From NCBI GenBank assembly GCA_028819235.1, contig JAPPMC010000311.1:1-64000 (forward strand): a stretch of DNA of 64,000 nucleotides, in the 5' to 3' direction. Source of the stretch: Bryobacterales bacterium. GTDB lineage: Bacteria; Acidobacteriota; Terriglobia; Bryobacterales; UBA6623. Position numbers and translations under genes: made by a program. Within the stretch, counting starts at the first letter, position 1, and the number at the start of each line of letters is the position of its first letter. Of this stretch, positions 17,654 to 25,872 are shown in pieces. Below the pieces are notes generated by a model that had not been told where the DNA came from, did no database searches, and saw only the letters and a list, made by a program, of their open reading frames with translations.

Positions 17654-18375
17654 CGAAGCGGACGGTGCTGATCACCGGTGCCAGCCAAGGCATTGGGAGG
17701 GCATGCGCTGTGGCTTTCGCGGCGTCCGGGCACAGGATCGTCGCGGCTGCCCGCCAGACGGGAAAGCTTGCCGAATTGGTGGAGGAGATCCGCGCCGACG
17801 GCGGGGAGGCCGAGGCCGTCAGCCTCGACGTCTTGAGCCCGACATCTGTCGGTGCCTTGGCCAGGTCGCACGGCAAGGCGATCGACATCCTCGTGAACAA
17901 TGCTGGCATTACCTCAGACGGCCTTGCCATCCGGATGCGCGATGCCGACTGGAGCCGCGTGCTCGAGACCAACCTCACCGGCGGGTTCCGGTGCGCTCGC
18001 GCAGTCATGCGGGGCATGATGCGCAGACGCTGGGGCCGGATCATCAACGTTGCCTCGGTGGTCGGCCTCTCGGGCAACGCCGGCCAGGCCAACTACTCGG
18101 CCTCGAAGGCCGGACTGATCGGGCTCACCAAGTCGCTGGCTCTGGAGCTCGCCGGCAGGAACATCACAGTCAACGCCGTGGCTCCGGGCTTCTTCGATAC
18201 GGCAATGACCGCTCGTCTGGCGGACCGGCAGCGCGAGGGCATTCTTGCGGGAATACCCCTCGGCAGGATGGGCCGGCTGGAGGAGCTCACGGCCGCGGTC
18301 CGCTTCTTGGCGAGCGAGGAGGCCGGCTACATCACGGGCCACGTGCTGAACGTGAGCGGCGGGCTCTACATGTGA
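17650..18375 (+). CDS. fabG: 3-oxoacyl-ACP reductase
   Basis: This 241-residue SDR enzyme reduces 3-ketoacyl-ACP with NADPH. It has TGASQGIG at residues 10-16, NNAGIT, Ser136 and YSASKAG (Tyr149, Lys153). The C-terminal YITGHVLNVSGGLYM ending is the usual FabG signature. Identification rests on these and on coupling to fabD; other FabG-like SDRs exist, but this context is typical. The last codons overlap the GTG start of trpC. Confidence 0.93.
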   Translation: MTKRTVLITGASQGIGRACAVAFAASGHRIVAAARQTGKLAELVEEIRADGGEAEAVSLDVLSPTSVGALARSHGKAIDILVNNAGITSDGLAIRMRDADWSRVLETNLTGGFRCARAVMRGMMRRRWGRIINVASVVGLSGNAGQANYSASKAGLIGLTKSLALELAGRNITVNAVAPGFFDTAMTARLADRQREGILAGIPLGRMGRLEELTAAVRFLASEEAGYITGHVLNVSGGLYM

Positions 18376-19175
18376 AGGCACGGGCACCCGACCGGCACCA
18401 GACCGTGCTAGAGCGCATTCTGGCGCACAAGCGCCGGGAACTTGCCGCCGAGCGGCTGAATGTGCCGATCGAACTGTTGGTGAAGGCACCGCCAACGCGC
18501 CGGAGGGGGTTTCGCGCCGCGCTGGAATCCCGACAACCGGCGGTGATCTCAGAGATCAAGCGCGCATCCCCCTCTGCGGGGCTGATCGCGCCGGACTTTG
18601 ACCCTGCCGTCACCGCCCAGCGTTACGAGCGGGCCGGAGCCGCGGCTCTCTCTGTGCTGACGGACTCCCGCTTCTTCCAAGGGGCGCTTGCGCATCTCGC
18701 CGCAGCGCGGGCGGCTACCAGTCTGCCCCTGTTGCGGAAGGACTTCACGATCGACGTCTACCACGTCCTGCAGGCTTCTGCAGGCGGCGCCGACTGCGTC
18801 TTGCTGATCGTCGCGGCCCTGGCGGACGCCGAATTGCGCGAACTGCTGGCCGCCGCGGCAGAAGTGCACTTGGACGCACTGGTCGAGGTCCACGACTCCG
18901 GCGAACTCGACCGGGCACTCGAAGCGGGCGCGACGATCGTCGGCGTCAACAACCGCAACCTCAAGACAATGGAGGTGTCGCTGCGGACATCGCTCGATCT
19001 GGCGAGGCGAATCCCCGAGGGGATCCTGAAGATCAGCGAGAGCGGGATTCGTACGCCTGACGACGTCCTGCGGCTCCGAGATGCCGGCTACCACGGCTTC
19101 CTCATCGGCGAGGGCCTAATGCGGCATTCGGACCCAGGCAGCGCCCTCGCAGACCTGCTGGGGGCGGTGCGATGA
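18372..19175 (+). CDS. trpC: indole-3-glycerol phosphate synthase
   Basis: This 267-residue TIM-barrel enzyme converts carboxyphenylaminodeoxyribulose phosphate to indole-3-glycerol phosphate in tryptophan synthesis. Family blocks seen are ISEIKRASPSAG, LRKDFTIDVYHVLQA, VGVNNRNLKTMEV, ISESGIRTPDDV and GFLIGEGLMRH. The GTG at 18372 overlaps the fabG stop (GTGA) and fits the family N-terminus (VLERILAHKRRELA). The open frame extends upstream, but that part is antisense or out-of-frame fabG. No other trp genes are in the window, so trpC is detached from a trp operon and embedded among lipid and quinone genes. Confidence 0.95.
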   Translation: MKARAPDRHQTVLERILAHKRRELAAERLNVPIELLVKAPPTRRRGFRAALESRQPAVISEIKRASPSAGLIAPDFDPAVTAQRYERAGAAALSVLTDSRFFQGALAHLAAARAATSLPLLRKDFTIDVYHVLQASAGGADCVLLIVAALADAELRELLAAAAEVHLDALVEVHDSGELDRALEAGATIVGVNNRNLKTMEVSLRTSLDLARRIPEGILKISESGIRTPDDVLRLRDAGYHGFLIGEGLMRHSDPGSALADLLGAVR

Positions 19176-20062
19176 GGGCTGTGCTGCGTCAGGCCGCGGC
19201 CCTGCTGGAAACGATCAAGTTCCAGCATTCCGTGTTCGCCCTCCCCTTCGCGATGACCGCAGCACTGCTGGCGCTCCGCGACTTTCCGCTGCCCGGACGC
19301 GTAATCGCAGAGAAGCTGCTCTGGATTGTGGTCGCAATGGTGGCTGCCCGCTCGGCGGCGATGGCCTTCAACCGCTTCGTCGACTCGGACATCGATGCCC
19401 AAAACCCGCGCACGGCCGGCTGGGCTCTTCCTTCCGGAAGGGTGTCGAAGGGATTCACTGCCGGCTTCGTGGCCGCTTCGGCAGCGCTATTTGTGCTGGC
19501 GGCGTCGCGCCTGAACCCGCTTTGCCTGAAGCTCAGCCCGCTGGCGCTGGCGGTCGTGATGGGGTACTCGTACACCAAGCGCCTCACGCCCCTTTCCCAT
19601 CTCGCCCTCGGCGCGGCCCTCGGGATCGCGCCCGCGGCCGCCTGGATCGCAATCCGGGGCTCGCTCGATCCCGGAATCCTGCTGCTCTCTGCCAGCGTCG
19701 TGCTTTGGACGGCCGGGTTCGACATCATCTACTCCTGCCAAGATGTGGACTTCGACCGCACGCACGGGCTGCATTCGATCCCGGCGCGACTTGGCATCGC
19801 GCCAGGCCTGCTCGTGTCGAGGGTGTTCCACGCCGGGATGGTCGCCTTCTTGGCAGCGGCATGGCAGCAGCTCGAACTTGGCTGGCTAGCGCTTGCAGGG
19901 GTCGCCGCGGTCGCGGCATTGCTGGTCTACGAGCAGTCGCTGGTTCGCGCCGACGACCTATCGCGCGTCAACGCGGCCTTCTTCGCCGTCAACGGATGGG
20001 TCAGCCTGCTGTTCTTCGGATTCTGGGCGGCCGACATCTTGCCAAGCTGGCGAATTCACTAG
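19172..20062 (+). CDS. mqnP: UbiA-family prenyltransferase, probable menaquinone (futalosine) pathway MqnP
   Basis: This 296-residue membrane prenyltransferase has the two Asp-rich motifs that bind prenyl diphosphate through magnesium: NRFVDSDIDAQNPRT (residues 67-81) and DIIYSCQDVDFDRTHG. About eight hydrophobic helices fill the rest. By sequence alone it could be a 4-hydroxybenzoate prenyltransferase (UbiA). The futalosine-pathway gene mqnE lies 1.4 kb downstream, and no ubiquinone gene is seen. MqnP, the UbiA-like enzyme of futalosine organisms, is therefore the better assignment; this last step is inference. The ATG overlaps the trpC stop. Confidence 0.75.
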   Translation: MRAVLRQAAALLETIKFQHSVFALPFAMTAALLALRDFPLPGRVIAEKLLWIVVAMVAARSAAMAFNRFVDSDIDAQNPRTAGWALPSGRVSKGFTAGFVAASAALFVLAASRLNPLCLKLSPLALAVVMGYSYTKRLTPLSHLALGAALGIAPAAAWIAIRGSLDPGILLLSASVVLWTAGFDIIYSCQDVDFDRTHGLHSIPARLGIAPGLLVSRVFHAGMVAFLAAAWQQLELGWLALAGVAAVAALLVYEQSLVRADDLSRVNAAFFAVNGWVSLLFFGFWAADILPSWRIH

Positions 20063-20107
20063 CTCGGAGTGCGCGGCGTCAACGGCCGGGACCCGGTACC
20101 ATCGAGC

Positions 20108-20974
20108 ATGCGCAGCTGTATCCTTGCATGCCTGCTCGCCGCCTTCACGGCGAGCATGTCCGCCCAACGGGAGGAGTGGTCGCGACCGTTTCCGGGCCAC
20201 TGCGTCATAGGAAACCTGTACGCGGTCGGAACCTACGACCTGGGCGTGTTCCTGATCACTTCTGACGAAGGCCATTTCCTGATCAACACGGGCCTGGAGG
20301 ATTCCGTGCCCCTGATCCGATCCAACATCGAGTCCGTAGGCTTTCGGATCGAGGACGTGAAGATCCTCCTGCAGATGCAGTCCCACTGGGACCACACTGC
20401 CGCCCTGGCCGAGATCAAGCGCCTCACGGGTGCCCAGATGTGGGCAACGGCGGCAGACGCCCCGGTGCTCGAGGATGGCGGATTCAGTGATCCTCACTTC
20501 GGCGGCAAGGTCTCATTCCCACCGGTTGAGGTTGACAGGATTCTCGCGGACGGCGAGGTGATCCGGCTGGGGGACGTGGATCTGGAGGTCATTCTGACAC
20601 CGGGGCACACAGCCGGAAGCTCGAGCTACGCGATGACCGTGAACGAGGGCGGACGGGACTACCGGGTGGTGGTCGCCAACATGGGAACGATCAATCGAGG
20701 CAAGCGGCTGGTCGTCAACCCAACCTACCCGGGTGTCGCGGCGGACTTTGCCGAGACGTTTCGGCGACAGAAGGCCATGCGGATCGACGTGTGGGTGGCC
20801 GCTCACGGCTCGCAGTACGGCCTGCACCGGAAGTACAGACCTGGCCAAGCGTACTCGCCGGACACGTTCGTCGACCCCGATGGGTTCCGGACCGCTGTCG
20901 AACGGCTCGAGGCACTCTACAACGACCAATTGCGCGCCGAACTGGCAGCCGACCCTTCGAGTCCGCGCCCCTGA
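20108..20974 (+). CDS. subclass B3-like metallo-beta-lactamase-fold hydrolase
   Basis: This 288-residue exported protein (signal ending near ...SMSAQ) has an MBL fold. Its zinc motif is Gln91-Ser-His93-Trp-Asp95-His96 (QSHWDH), with His167 in TPGHTAGSSS and His233 in WVAAHGSQYGLH. The overall pattern, without the B1 Cys ligand, matches subclass B3. Gln replaces the first His, as in GOB-type B3 enzymes. It may hydrolyse beta-lactams, but environmental B3 homologues also include lactonases and enzymes of unknown substrate. ATG 20108 is chosen because it starts the signal peptide. It sits 45 bp after mqnP on the same strand. Confidence 0.85.
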   Translation: MRSCILACLLAAFTASMSAQREEWSRPFPGHCVIGNLYAVGTYDLGVFLITSDEGHFLINTGLEDSVPLIRSNIESVGFRIEDVKILLQMQSHWDHTAALAEIKRLTGAQMWATAADAPVLEDGGFSDPHFGGKVSFPPVEVDRILADGEVIRLGDVDLEVILTPGHTAGSSSYAMTVNEGGRDYRVVVANMGTINRGKRLVVNPTYPGVAADFAETFRRQKAMRIDVWVAAHGSQYGLHRKYRPGQAYSPDTFVDPDGFRTAVERLEALYNDQLRAELAADPSSPRP

Positions 20975-21508
20975 AGCGTCGGAACGCGAGAACTGAAGCC
21001 GTCGCCCTGCCTGAAGCGCGTCTGCGGCGCGATGGCGTGATCGCTCCTCGCTGATAGGCGGCCGGGATGAAGGAAGGTGGACACCCGCTGGGCTTCGCTG
21101 CCAAGGACACCCGTTCGAATTGCTCCCAGGAGAGAGTGCTTGGATTGTTCAGTGGCCATTGGAACTCGGCCTTGGCGCCTGATGACGGAGCCCTCTGGGG
21201 CTGGGAGCCCCTGCCATGGCTGCTCCGTTCCAACACACGGCTAGGAAGCGGTGGGGTCCCAAAGGGCAAGATCGGGTGTGCTGCCTGTTCCTGTGGCGAG
21301 TCTGGTACAGCAGAGGAGCAAGTCTCGGGGCAGGATGGCGCTTGTCCGAAGCGGCTCCGACACACGCCTTTCCGCAGCCGCCCTCATCAGCCCGACAAGC
21401 TGCGACCGCTTGAAGGCTCCCCGCCTGCACAAATGGCGATCAATCCAAAGACGCGCAAGCCTCGGAATCGCGGTGCGCAACCGCGGCGCGACTTAATTCT
21501 CGGAACGG
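20975..21508 (+). other. 534-bp intergenic region before mqnE
   Basis: Several short overlapping open frames exist, but none shows family similarity or a convincing start. A perfect 6-bp stem CGCGGT/ACCGCG with a five-base loop lies at 21469-21485, about 25 bases before the mqnE start. There is no T-run after it. Confidence 0.35.
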
Positions 21509-22663
21509 GTGTGGCGTGATATGTTGAGGGGCGAGAAGGATCACGTGCTCCCTCGCTTCTCGGACCCAAGGCTGCTTCCAATATCCGAAAAGGTGGTGGC
21601 TGGGCAGCGGCTTTCCTTCGATGATGGGATTGCCCTGTATCGGTCCCACGACCTGCTAGGGGTCGGCTATCTGGCGAACATTGTCCGCGAGCGCCTGAGC
21701 GGCAACGTCACCTACTACAACGTCAACCGGCACATCAATCCCACGGATGTGTGCGTCGCGGCGTGCAAGCTTTGCGCGTTCGGGAAGCAGAAGCGCAACC
21801 CGACTTCCTACACCATGTCGCTCGAGCAGGTCTGGCACACGGCCGGCGTAGGCTACAGCGAGCAGGTGTCGGAGTTCCACATCGTAGGCGGGCTGCACCC
21901 GCAACTCGGCATCGAGTGGTTCGAGCGCATGTTTCGAGGCCTTAAGGAGCGCTTCCCCTCCGTGCACCTCAAGGCGCTGACGATGGTTGAGGTCGGCTAT
22001 TTGGCCCGACGAGAGAAGCTTTCGGTCCGGGACACCCTGCTGCGGCTGCGTGACTCGGGCGTGGACTCGCTGCCGGGGGGAGGGGCCGAGATCTTTGCGG
22101 ACCGCGTGCGCCGCATCATCTGCGACCACAAGATCGACGGGGACGAGTGGATCGAAACGGCGCGCACGGCGCACGAGATCGGGCTGCAGTCGAACGCCAC
22201 CATGCTCTACGGCCACATCGAAACCGAGGAAGACCGGGTCGACCACCTGCTGCGGCTACGGGCACTGCAGGACGATACCGGGGGCTTCCAGACCTACATC
22301 CCGCTGGCATTCCACCCTCAGAACACCCCGATGCGGCACCTGCCCGCGACCTCGGGCTTCCAAGACATTCGGGCCGTGGCGGTCTCCCGACTCCTGCTGG
22401 ACAACTTCCCCCACATCAAGGCCTACTGGATCATGATGACCCCCAAGATCGCGCAAGTGGCCCAGCGCTTCGGGGCTGACGACATCGACGGCACTGTGGT
22501 CGAGGAGAAGATTTACCACGACGCTGGCGCAACGACCCCGCAGGCCCTGCGACGCGACCAGATCGAACGCCTGATCCGCAAGGCAGGGCGCGAGCCGACG
22601 GAGCGGGACACGCTCTACCGGCCCGTGCGCCGCGACGACACGACGCTGGCCATAGCCGTCTGA
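21509..22663 (+). CDS. mqnE: aminofutalosine synthase
   Basis: This protein of up to 384 residues is a radical-SAM enzyme. The 4Fe-4S motif is Cys82-x3-Cys86-x2-Cys89 (CVAACKLCAF) directly after YYNVNRHINPTDVC, a block typical of MqnE. Later blocks are EFHIVGGLHP, LPGGGAEIF, SNATMLYGHIET and FHPQNTPM. MqnE joins the enolpyruvyl group of 3-(1-carboxyvinyl)oxybenzoate to SAM-derived adenosine, giving aminofutalosine for menaquinone. Start is GTG 21509; ATG 21521 is an alternative. mqnA, mqnB, mqnC and mqnD are not in the window. Confidence 0.93.
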   Translation: MWRDMLRGEKDHVLPRFSDPRLLPISEKVVAGQRLSFDDGIALYRSHDLLGVGYLANIVRERLSGNVTYYNVNRHINPTDVCVAACKLCAFGKQKRNPTSYTMSLEQVWHTAGVGYSEQVSEFHIVGGLHPQLGIEWFERMFRGLKERFPSVHLKALTMVEVGYLARREKLSVRDTLLRLRDSGVDSLPGGGAEIFADRVRRIICDHKIDGDEWIETARTAHEIGLQSNATMLYGHIETEEDRVDHLLRLRALQDDTGGFQTYIPLAFHPQNTPMRHLPATSGFQDIRAVAVSRLLLDNFPHIKAYWIMMTPKIAQVAQRFGADDIDGTVVEEKIYHDAGATTPQALRRDQIERLIRKAGREPTERDTLYRPVRRDDTTLAIAV

Positions 22664-22676
22664 TACCAGTCCCGGC

Positions 22677-23066
22677 TCAGGCGTCCAGCAAGTCGAGGAT
22701 CTTCTGCAGCTCTGCCTTGATTTCCTCGACTCCTCCGGCCGGAAGCGAGTCGAACAGCACCAACTGCTTGCTGGACGGCCGCGCAGATTCTTGGTCCTTC
22801 ATGCGCAGGGCTCTCCTCGCGCCCTTGATCGTGTGCCCGTCCACGCGCAGCAACCTCTTGATCGTGAGGAGCAGTTCTACATCCTTGCGCCTGTACTGCC
22901 GATGCCCGCCGGGGAGCTTGCGCGGCGAGAGGGTCGGGAACTTCGTTTCCCAGAATCGCAGGACGTACGGCTGCACGCCCACGATCCTTGCGACCTCGCC
23001 CACCTTGAAGAAGAGCCGGTCAGGGATCTGCAGATCGGCTGCGAGCGATGCCGGATCTTCTTCCAT
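22677..23066 (-). CDS. MerR-family transcriptional regulator
   Basis: This 129-residue protein has an N-terminal winged helix-turn-helix of MerR type (FFKVGEVARIVGVQPYVLRFWE, then GGHRQYRRKDVELLLTIKRLL). The C-terminal helical tail lacks metal-binding Cys pairs, so it is not a classical metal sensor. It resembles the short MerR proteins often found near ihfA or housekeeping genes. It converges on mqnE with 13 bp between stops. Target genes are unknown. Confidence 0.85.
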   Translation of the reverse strand: MEEDPASLAADLQIPDRLFFKVGEVARIVGVQPYVLRFWETKFPTLSPRKLPGGHRQYRRKDVELLLTIKRLLRVDGHTIKGARRALRMKDQESARPSSKQLVLFDSLPAGGVEEIKAELQKILDLLDA

Positions 23067-23907
23067 AGCCTTCGCTCAGTTGCCGCCGGCCACCTGCAGC
23101 CCGGCACCGGTTCCGCCCGATCCGACGCGGCCCAAGCCGCCTCCATTGAGGCCAGCGGACCGGCGCTGGCTTTTCATCACGGCCAGCGGGGATCTTCCGT
23201 CTGCCAGCACATTCTAACGCCACGGCCCGGCGGGCTACGGCCCGTGAGAGGCTCCGGAGCCAAGCCCGCGAGGACGTGCAGCGAAAAGAGCCACTCGAAT
23301 CGGGGCTGACAGCGTCCGCGCCCCGGTACCGTGCAGACTCGCCGCCGCTATCGGCGGACTGGCCTCCGTGCTATGCTTGCCGAAGAGGCTCCCGGCTCGT
23401 CCGGGGATATGCTGAAGGGTCGGTTGACGGAGGGCGCTTAGGCCGGACGCAGAAAGCGCGTTGTGCGCTCTATGCGTGCGAGGCCCTCTCCGGGTCGGGT
23501 TTGCGTGGGACGATCCCTTGATGTCGCAGCGAGGGGATAGGAGCGCGATCAGCCGTGAGAAACGCTCACGTGCGCTGCTGCGCCGGAGCGCCGCAACCTC
23601 CTCTGACAGGTGTTTATTGAGTGCATTCCCGGGCTCAGGTACGCTTCATGCGATTGGTGCCGCAGTTCCTCCCCCGCAAGTGGACCGGGACGCGCGGCGG
23701 CACGGCCCGCGCGTATGCGCCTGCCCAGGCATGGGCCGACCAGCCCGATTCCATTTCATTGGGGCCATAGGCGAGGAATGCACGTGACTGCCCCGAAGTT
23801 CCAAACAGCCCAAGGGAGGGCTCCCGCGTCCAGCAGAGCGGCGACTCTGCCGACAGGGCGAGCGGAAACCCTTGAGCGCTGAACGGGCATCCAAGCGAGG
23901 CATCCCG
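23067..23907 (+). other. 841-bp region between divergent merR-like gene and hslV
   Basis: No gene is confidently recognised. On - a small glycine-rich open frame (33 codons from ATG 23177, or 44 from GTG 23210, stopping at 23076) ends nine bases before the MerR start. On + a TTGAGT, a 17-base spacer and TACGCT at about 23617-23645 could be a weak promoter for hslVU. Open frames of 80-110 codons on + lack similarity to known families. Confidence 0.3.
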
Positions 23908-24495
23908 ATGCGATCCGTGTTCGACCGTTCGGCTTCGGCCCGCGCCTCGGCGGACCGGCAGGCCACGTTCCGCTCCACCACCGTCTTGTGCGTCCGCCGC
24001 GACGGCAAGGTGGCCCTCGCCGCTGACGGCCAGGTGACAATGGGCGCGCAAGTCGTCAAGTCGACGGCCCGAAAGGCCCGGAGGCTGCATAACGAGGAAG
24101 TTCTCGCGGGCTTTGCCGGCTCTACCGCGGACGCGATATCGCTGTTCACCCGATTCGAGGAGAAGCTGCAGTCCTTCGGGGGCAACCTGAGCCGGGCAGC
24201 CGTGGAACTGTCCAAGGAATGGCGGCTCGACAAGAGCCTGCGGCACTTGGAAGCACTGCTGGTAGTGGCGGACGCCAAGCTGACCTTGGTGCTCAGCGGC
24301 ACTGGGGACGTCATCGAGCCGGACGAGAGCGTGGCTGCGGTCGGGTCCGGCGGCCCGTACGCGGTCGCGGCCGCCACCGCGCTCCTGCAGCACACGCCGA
24401 TGGGCGCAAGGGCGGTGGCCGAAGAGGCGATGAGGATCGCCGCGAGCATCTGCATCTACACCAACTCAAACATCACGATCGAGGAGCTTGGGTGA
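23908..24495 (+). CDS. hslV: ATP-dependent protease peptidase subunit HslV
   Basis: This 195-residue threonine peptidase of the HslUV (ClpYQ) protease degrades unfolded proteins in the cytoplasm. The catalytic Thr is the first of TTVLCVRRDGK, followed by ALAADGQVTMG, GFAGSTADAI and SGTGDVIEP. With the ATG at 23908 the active Thr is residue 24. A propeptide of 23 residues must therefore be removed, longer than the single Met of the E. coli enzyme. A TTG at 23872 would lengthen it further. The gene is followed by hslU after 3 bp. Confidence 0.92.
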   Translation: MRSVFDRSASARASADRQATFRSTTVLCVRRDGKVALAADGQVTMGAQVVKSTARKARRLHNEEVLAGFAGSTADAISLFTRFEEKLQSFGGNLSRAAVELSKEWRLDKSLRHLEALLVVADAKLTLVLSGTGDVIEPDESVAAVGSGGPYAVAAATALLQHTPMGARAVAEEAMRIAASICIYTNSNITIEELG

Positions 24496-24498
24496 TCG

Positions 24499-25869
24499 AT
24501 GGTCATTTACCTTCCCGGCGACTCCAACTCGGAAACGCCAGCGCTCGACCAGCTGACTCCGCGCGAGATCGTCGAACAGCTGGACAAGCACGTCGTCGCC
24601 CAGAAGGAAGCCAAGCGCGCCGTCGCAATCGCACTTAGAAACCGCGTCCGCAGACAACGGCTCGAAGCCGAGATGGCCGAGGAGGTCATCCCCAAGAACA
24701 TCCTGATGATGGGGCCGACGGGCGTGGGCAAGACTGAGATCGCACGCCGTCTGGCCCGTCTCTCCAACTCGCCGTTCGTCAAGGTGGAGGCCACTAAGTT
24801 CACGGAGGTCGGCTATGTTGGCCGGGACGTCGATTCGATGATCCGGGACCTTATCGAAATGGCGATCGACATGATCCGCGAGCAGCGCATCCGGTTGGTC
24901 TCTGAGCGCGCCGCCCGGAATGCTGAAGATCGGCTGCTAGACGCCCTGCTGCCACCCGAGCCGCAGGCGGACGATGCGAGTGCCGCGAAGACCAAGAGGA
25001 CGCGAGAGAAGCTCCGCCAGCGGCTGCTCGACGGCAAGCTGGACGACCGCATGGTCGAGATCGACGTGCAGGGAAAGCGGAGCCCGATCGAAGTCATCAC
25101 CAACCAAGGCGTCGAGGAGATGGACATCAACATCCGCGACATGTTGCCGGGCCTGTTCGGCGGACAGACGCGCAGGCGCAAGATGACGGTCGCCGAGGCT
25201 GTCGAGGCGCTGACCCAGGAAGAGGAGCAGAAGCTGATCGACATGGAGCAGATCACGCGCATGGCCGTAGAGCGCACCGAGCAGGCGGGCATCGTGTTCC
25301 TGGACGAAATGGACAAGATCGCGGGCCGTGAGGCCGGTCGGGGACCCGAGGTTAGCCGTGAGGGCGTTCAGAGAGACCTGCTCCCCATCGTGGAGGGCAC
25401 GACCATCAACACGCGCTACGGTATGGTCCGCACTGACCACATCCTGTTCATCGCCGCCGGCGCGTTCCACGTATCCAAACCGAGCGACATGATCCCCGAG
25501 ATGCAGGGCCGCTTCCCGATCCGCGTCGAGCTGCGATCCCTCACGACTGAGGACTTCATGCGCATACTGACCGAGCCCAAGAACGCTCTCACGAAGCAGT
25601 ACATGGCGCTGCTGGAAACCGAGGGCCTTCAGCTGGAGTTCACGGAGGACGCCATCGAGGAAATCGCCCGAACGGCGACGAGCGTCAACACCCAGACAGA
25701 GGACATTGGGGCGAGGCGCCTGCATACGGTCATGGAACGGCTGCTGGACAAGGTCTCGTTCGAGGCCCCAGACATGAAGGAGCGGCGTGTCGTCGTCAAT
25801 GCCGCATACGTAAAGGAGCAGCTCGCGTCCATCGTCAAGGATGAGGACCTGAGCCGGTACATACTCTGA
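24499..25869 (+). CDS. hslU: HslU ATPase subunit of the HslUV protease
   Basis: This 456-residue AAA+ unfoldase feeds substrates to HslV. Walker A is GPTGVGKT at residues 72-79, Walker B is IVFLDEMDKI, and the pore and sensor region is intact. The C-terminus ends DEDLSRYIL, the family tail that docks into HslV. The I-domain between the Walker motifs is present (about residues 110-240). It starts 3 bp after hslV and ends 3 bp before the next lipoprotein gene. Confidence 0.95.
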   Translation: MVIYLPGDSNSETPALDQLTPREIVEQLDKHVVAQKEAKRAVAIALRNRVRRQRLEAEMAEEVIPKNILMMGPTGVGKTEIARRLARLSNSPFVKVEATKFTEVGYVGRDVDSMIRDLIEMAIDMIREQRIRLVSERAARNAEDRLLDALLPPEPQADDASAAKTKRTREKLRQRLLDGKLDDRMVEIDVQGKRSPIEVITNQGVEEMDINIRDMLPGLFGGQTRRRKMTVAEAVEALTQEEEQKLIDMEQITRMAVERTEQAGIVFLDEMDKIAGREAGRGPEVSREGVQRDLLPIVEGTTINTRYGMVRTDHILFIAAGAFHVSKPSDMIPEMQGRFPIRVELRSLTTEDFMRILTEPKNALTKQYMALLETEGLQLEFTEDAIEEIARTATSVNTQTEDIGARRLHTVMERLLDKVSFEAPDMKERRVVVNAAYVKEQLASIVKDEDLSRYIL

Positions 25870-25872
25870 AGC

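Noticed and set aside
21067..21519. 150-codon open frame before mqnE
   Set aside because: Composition is not protein-like, there is no ribosome-binding site and it overlaps the mqnE start; treated as intergenic.
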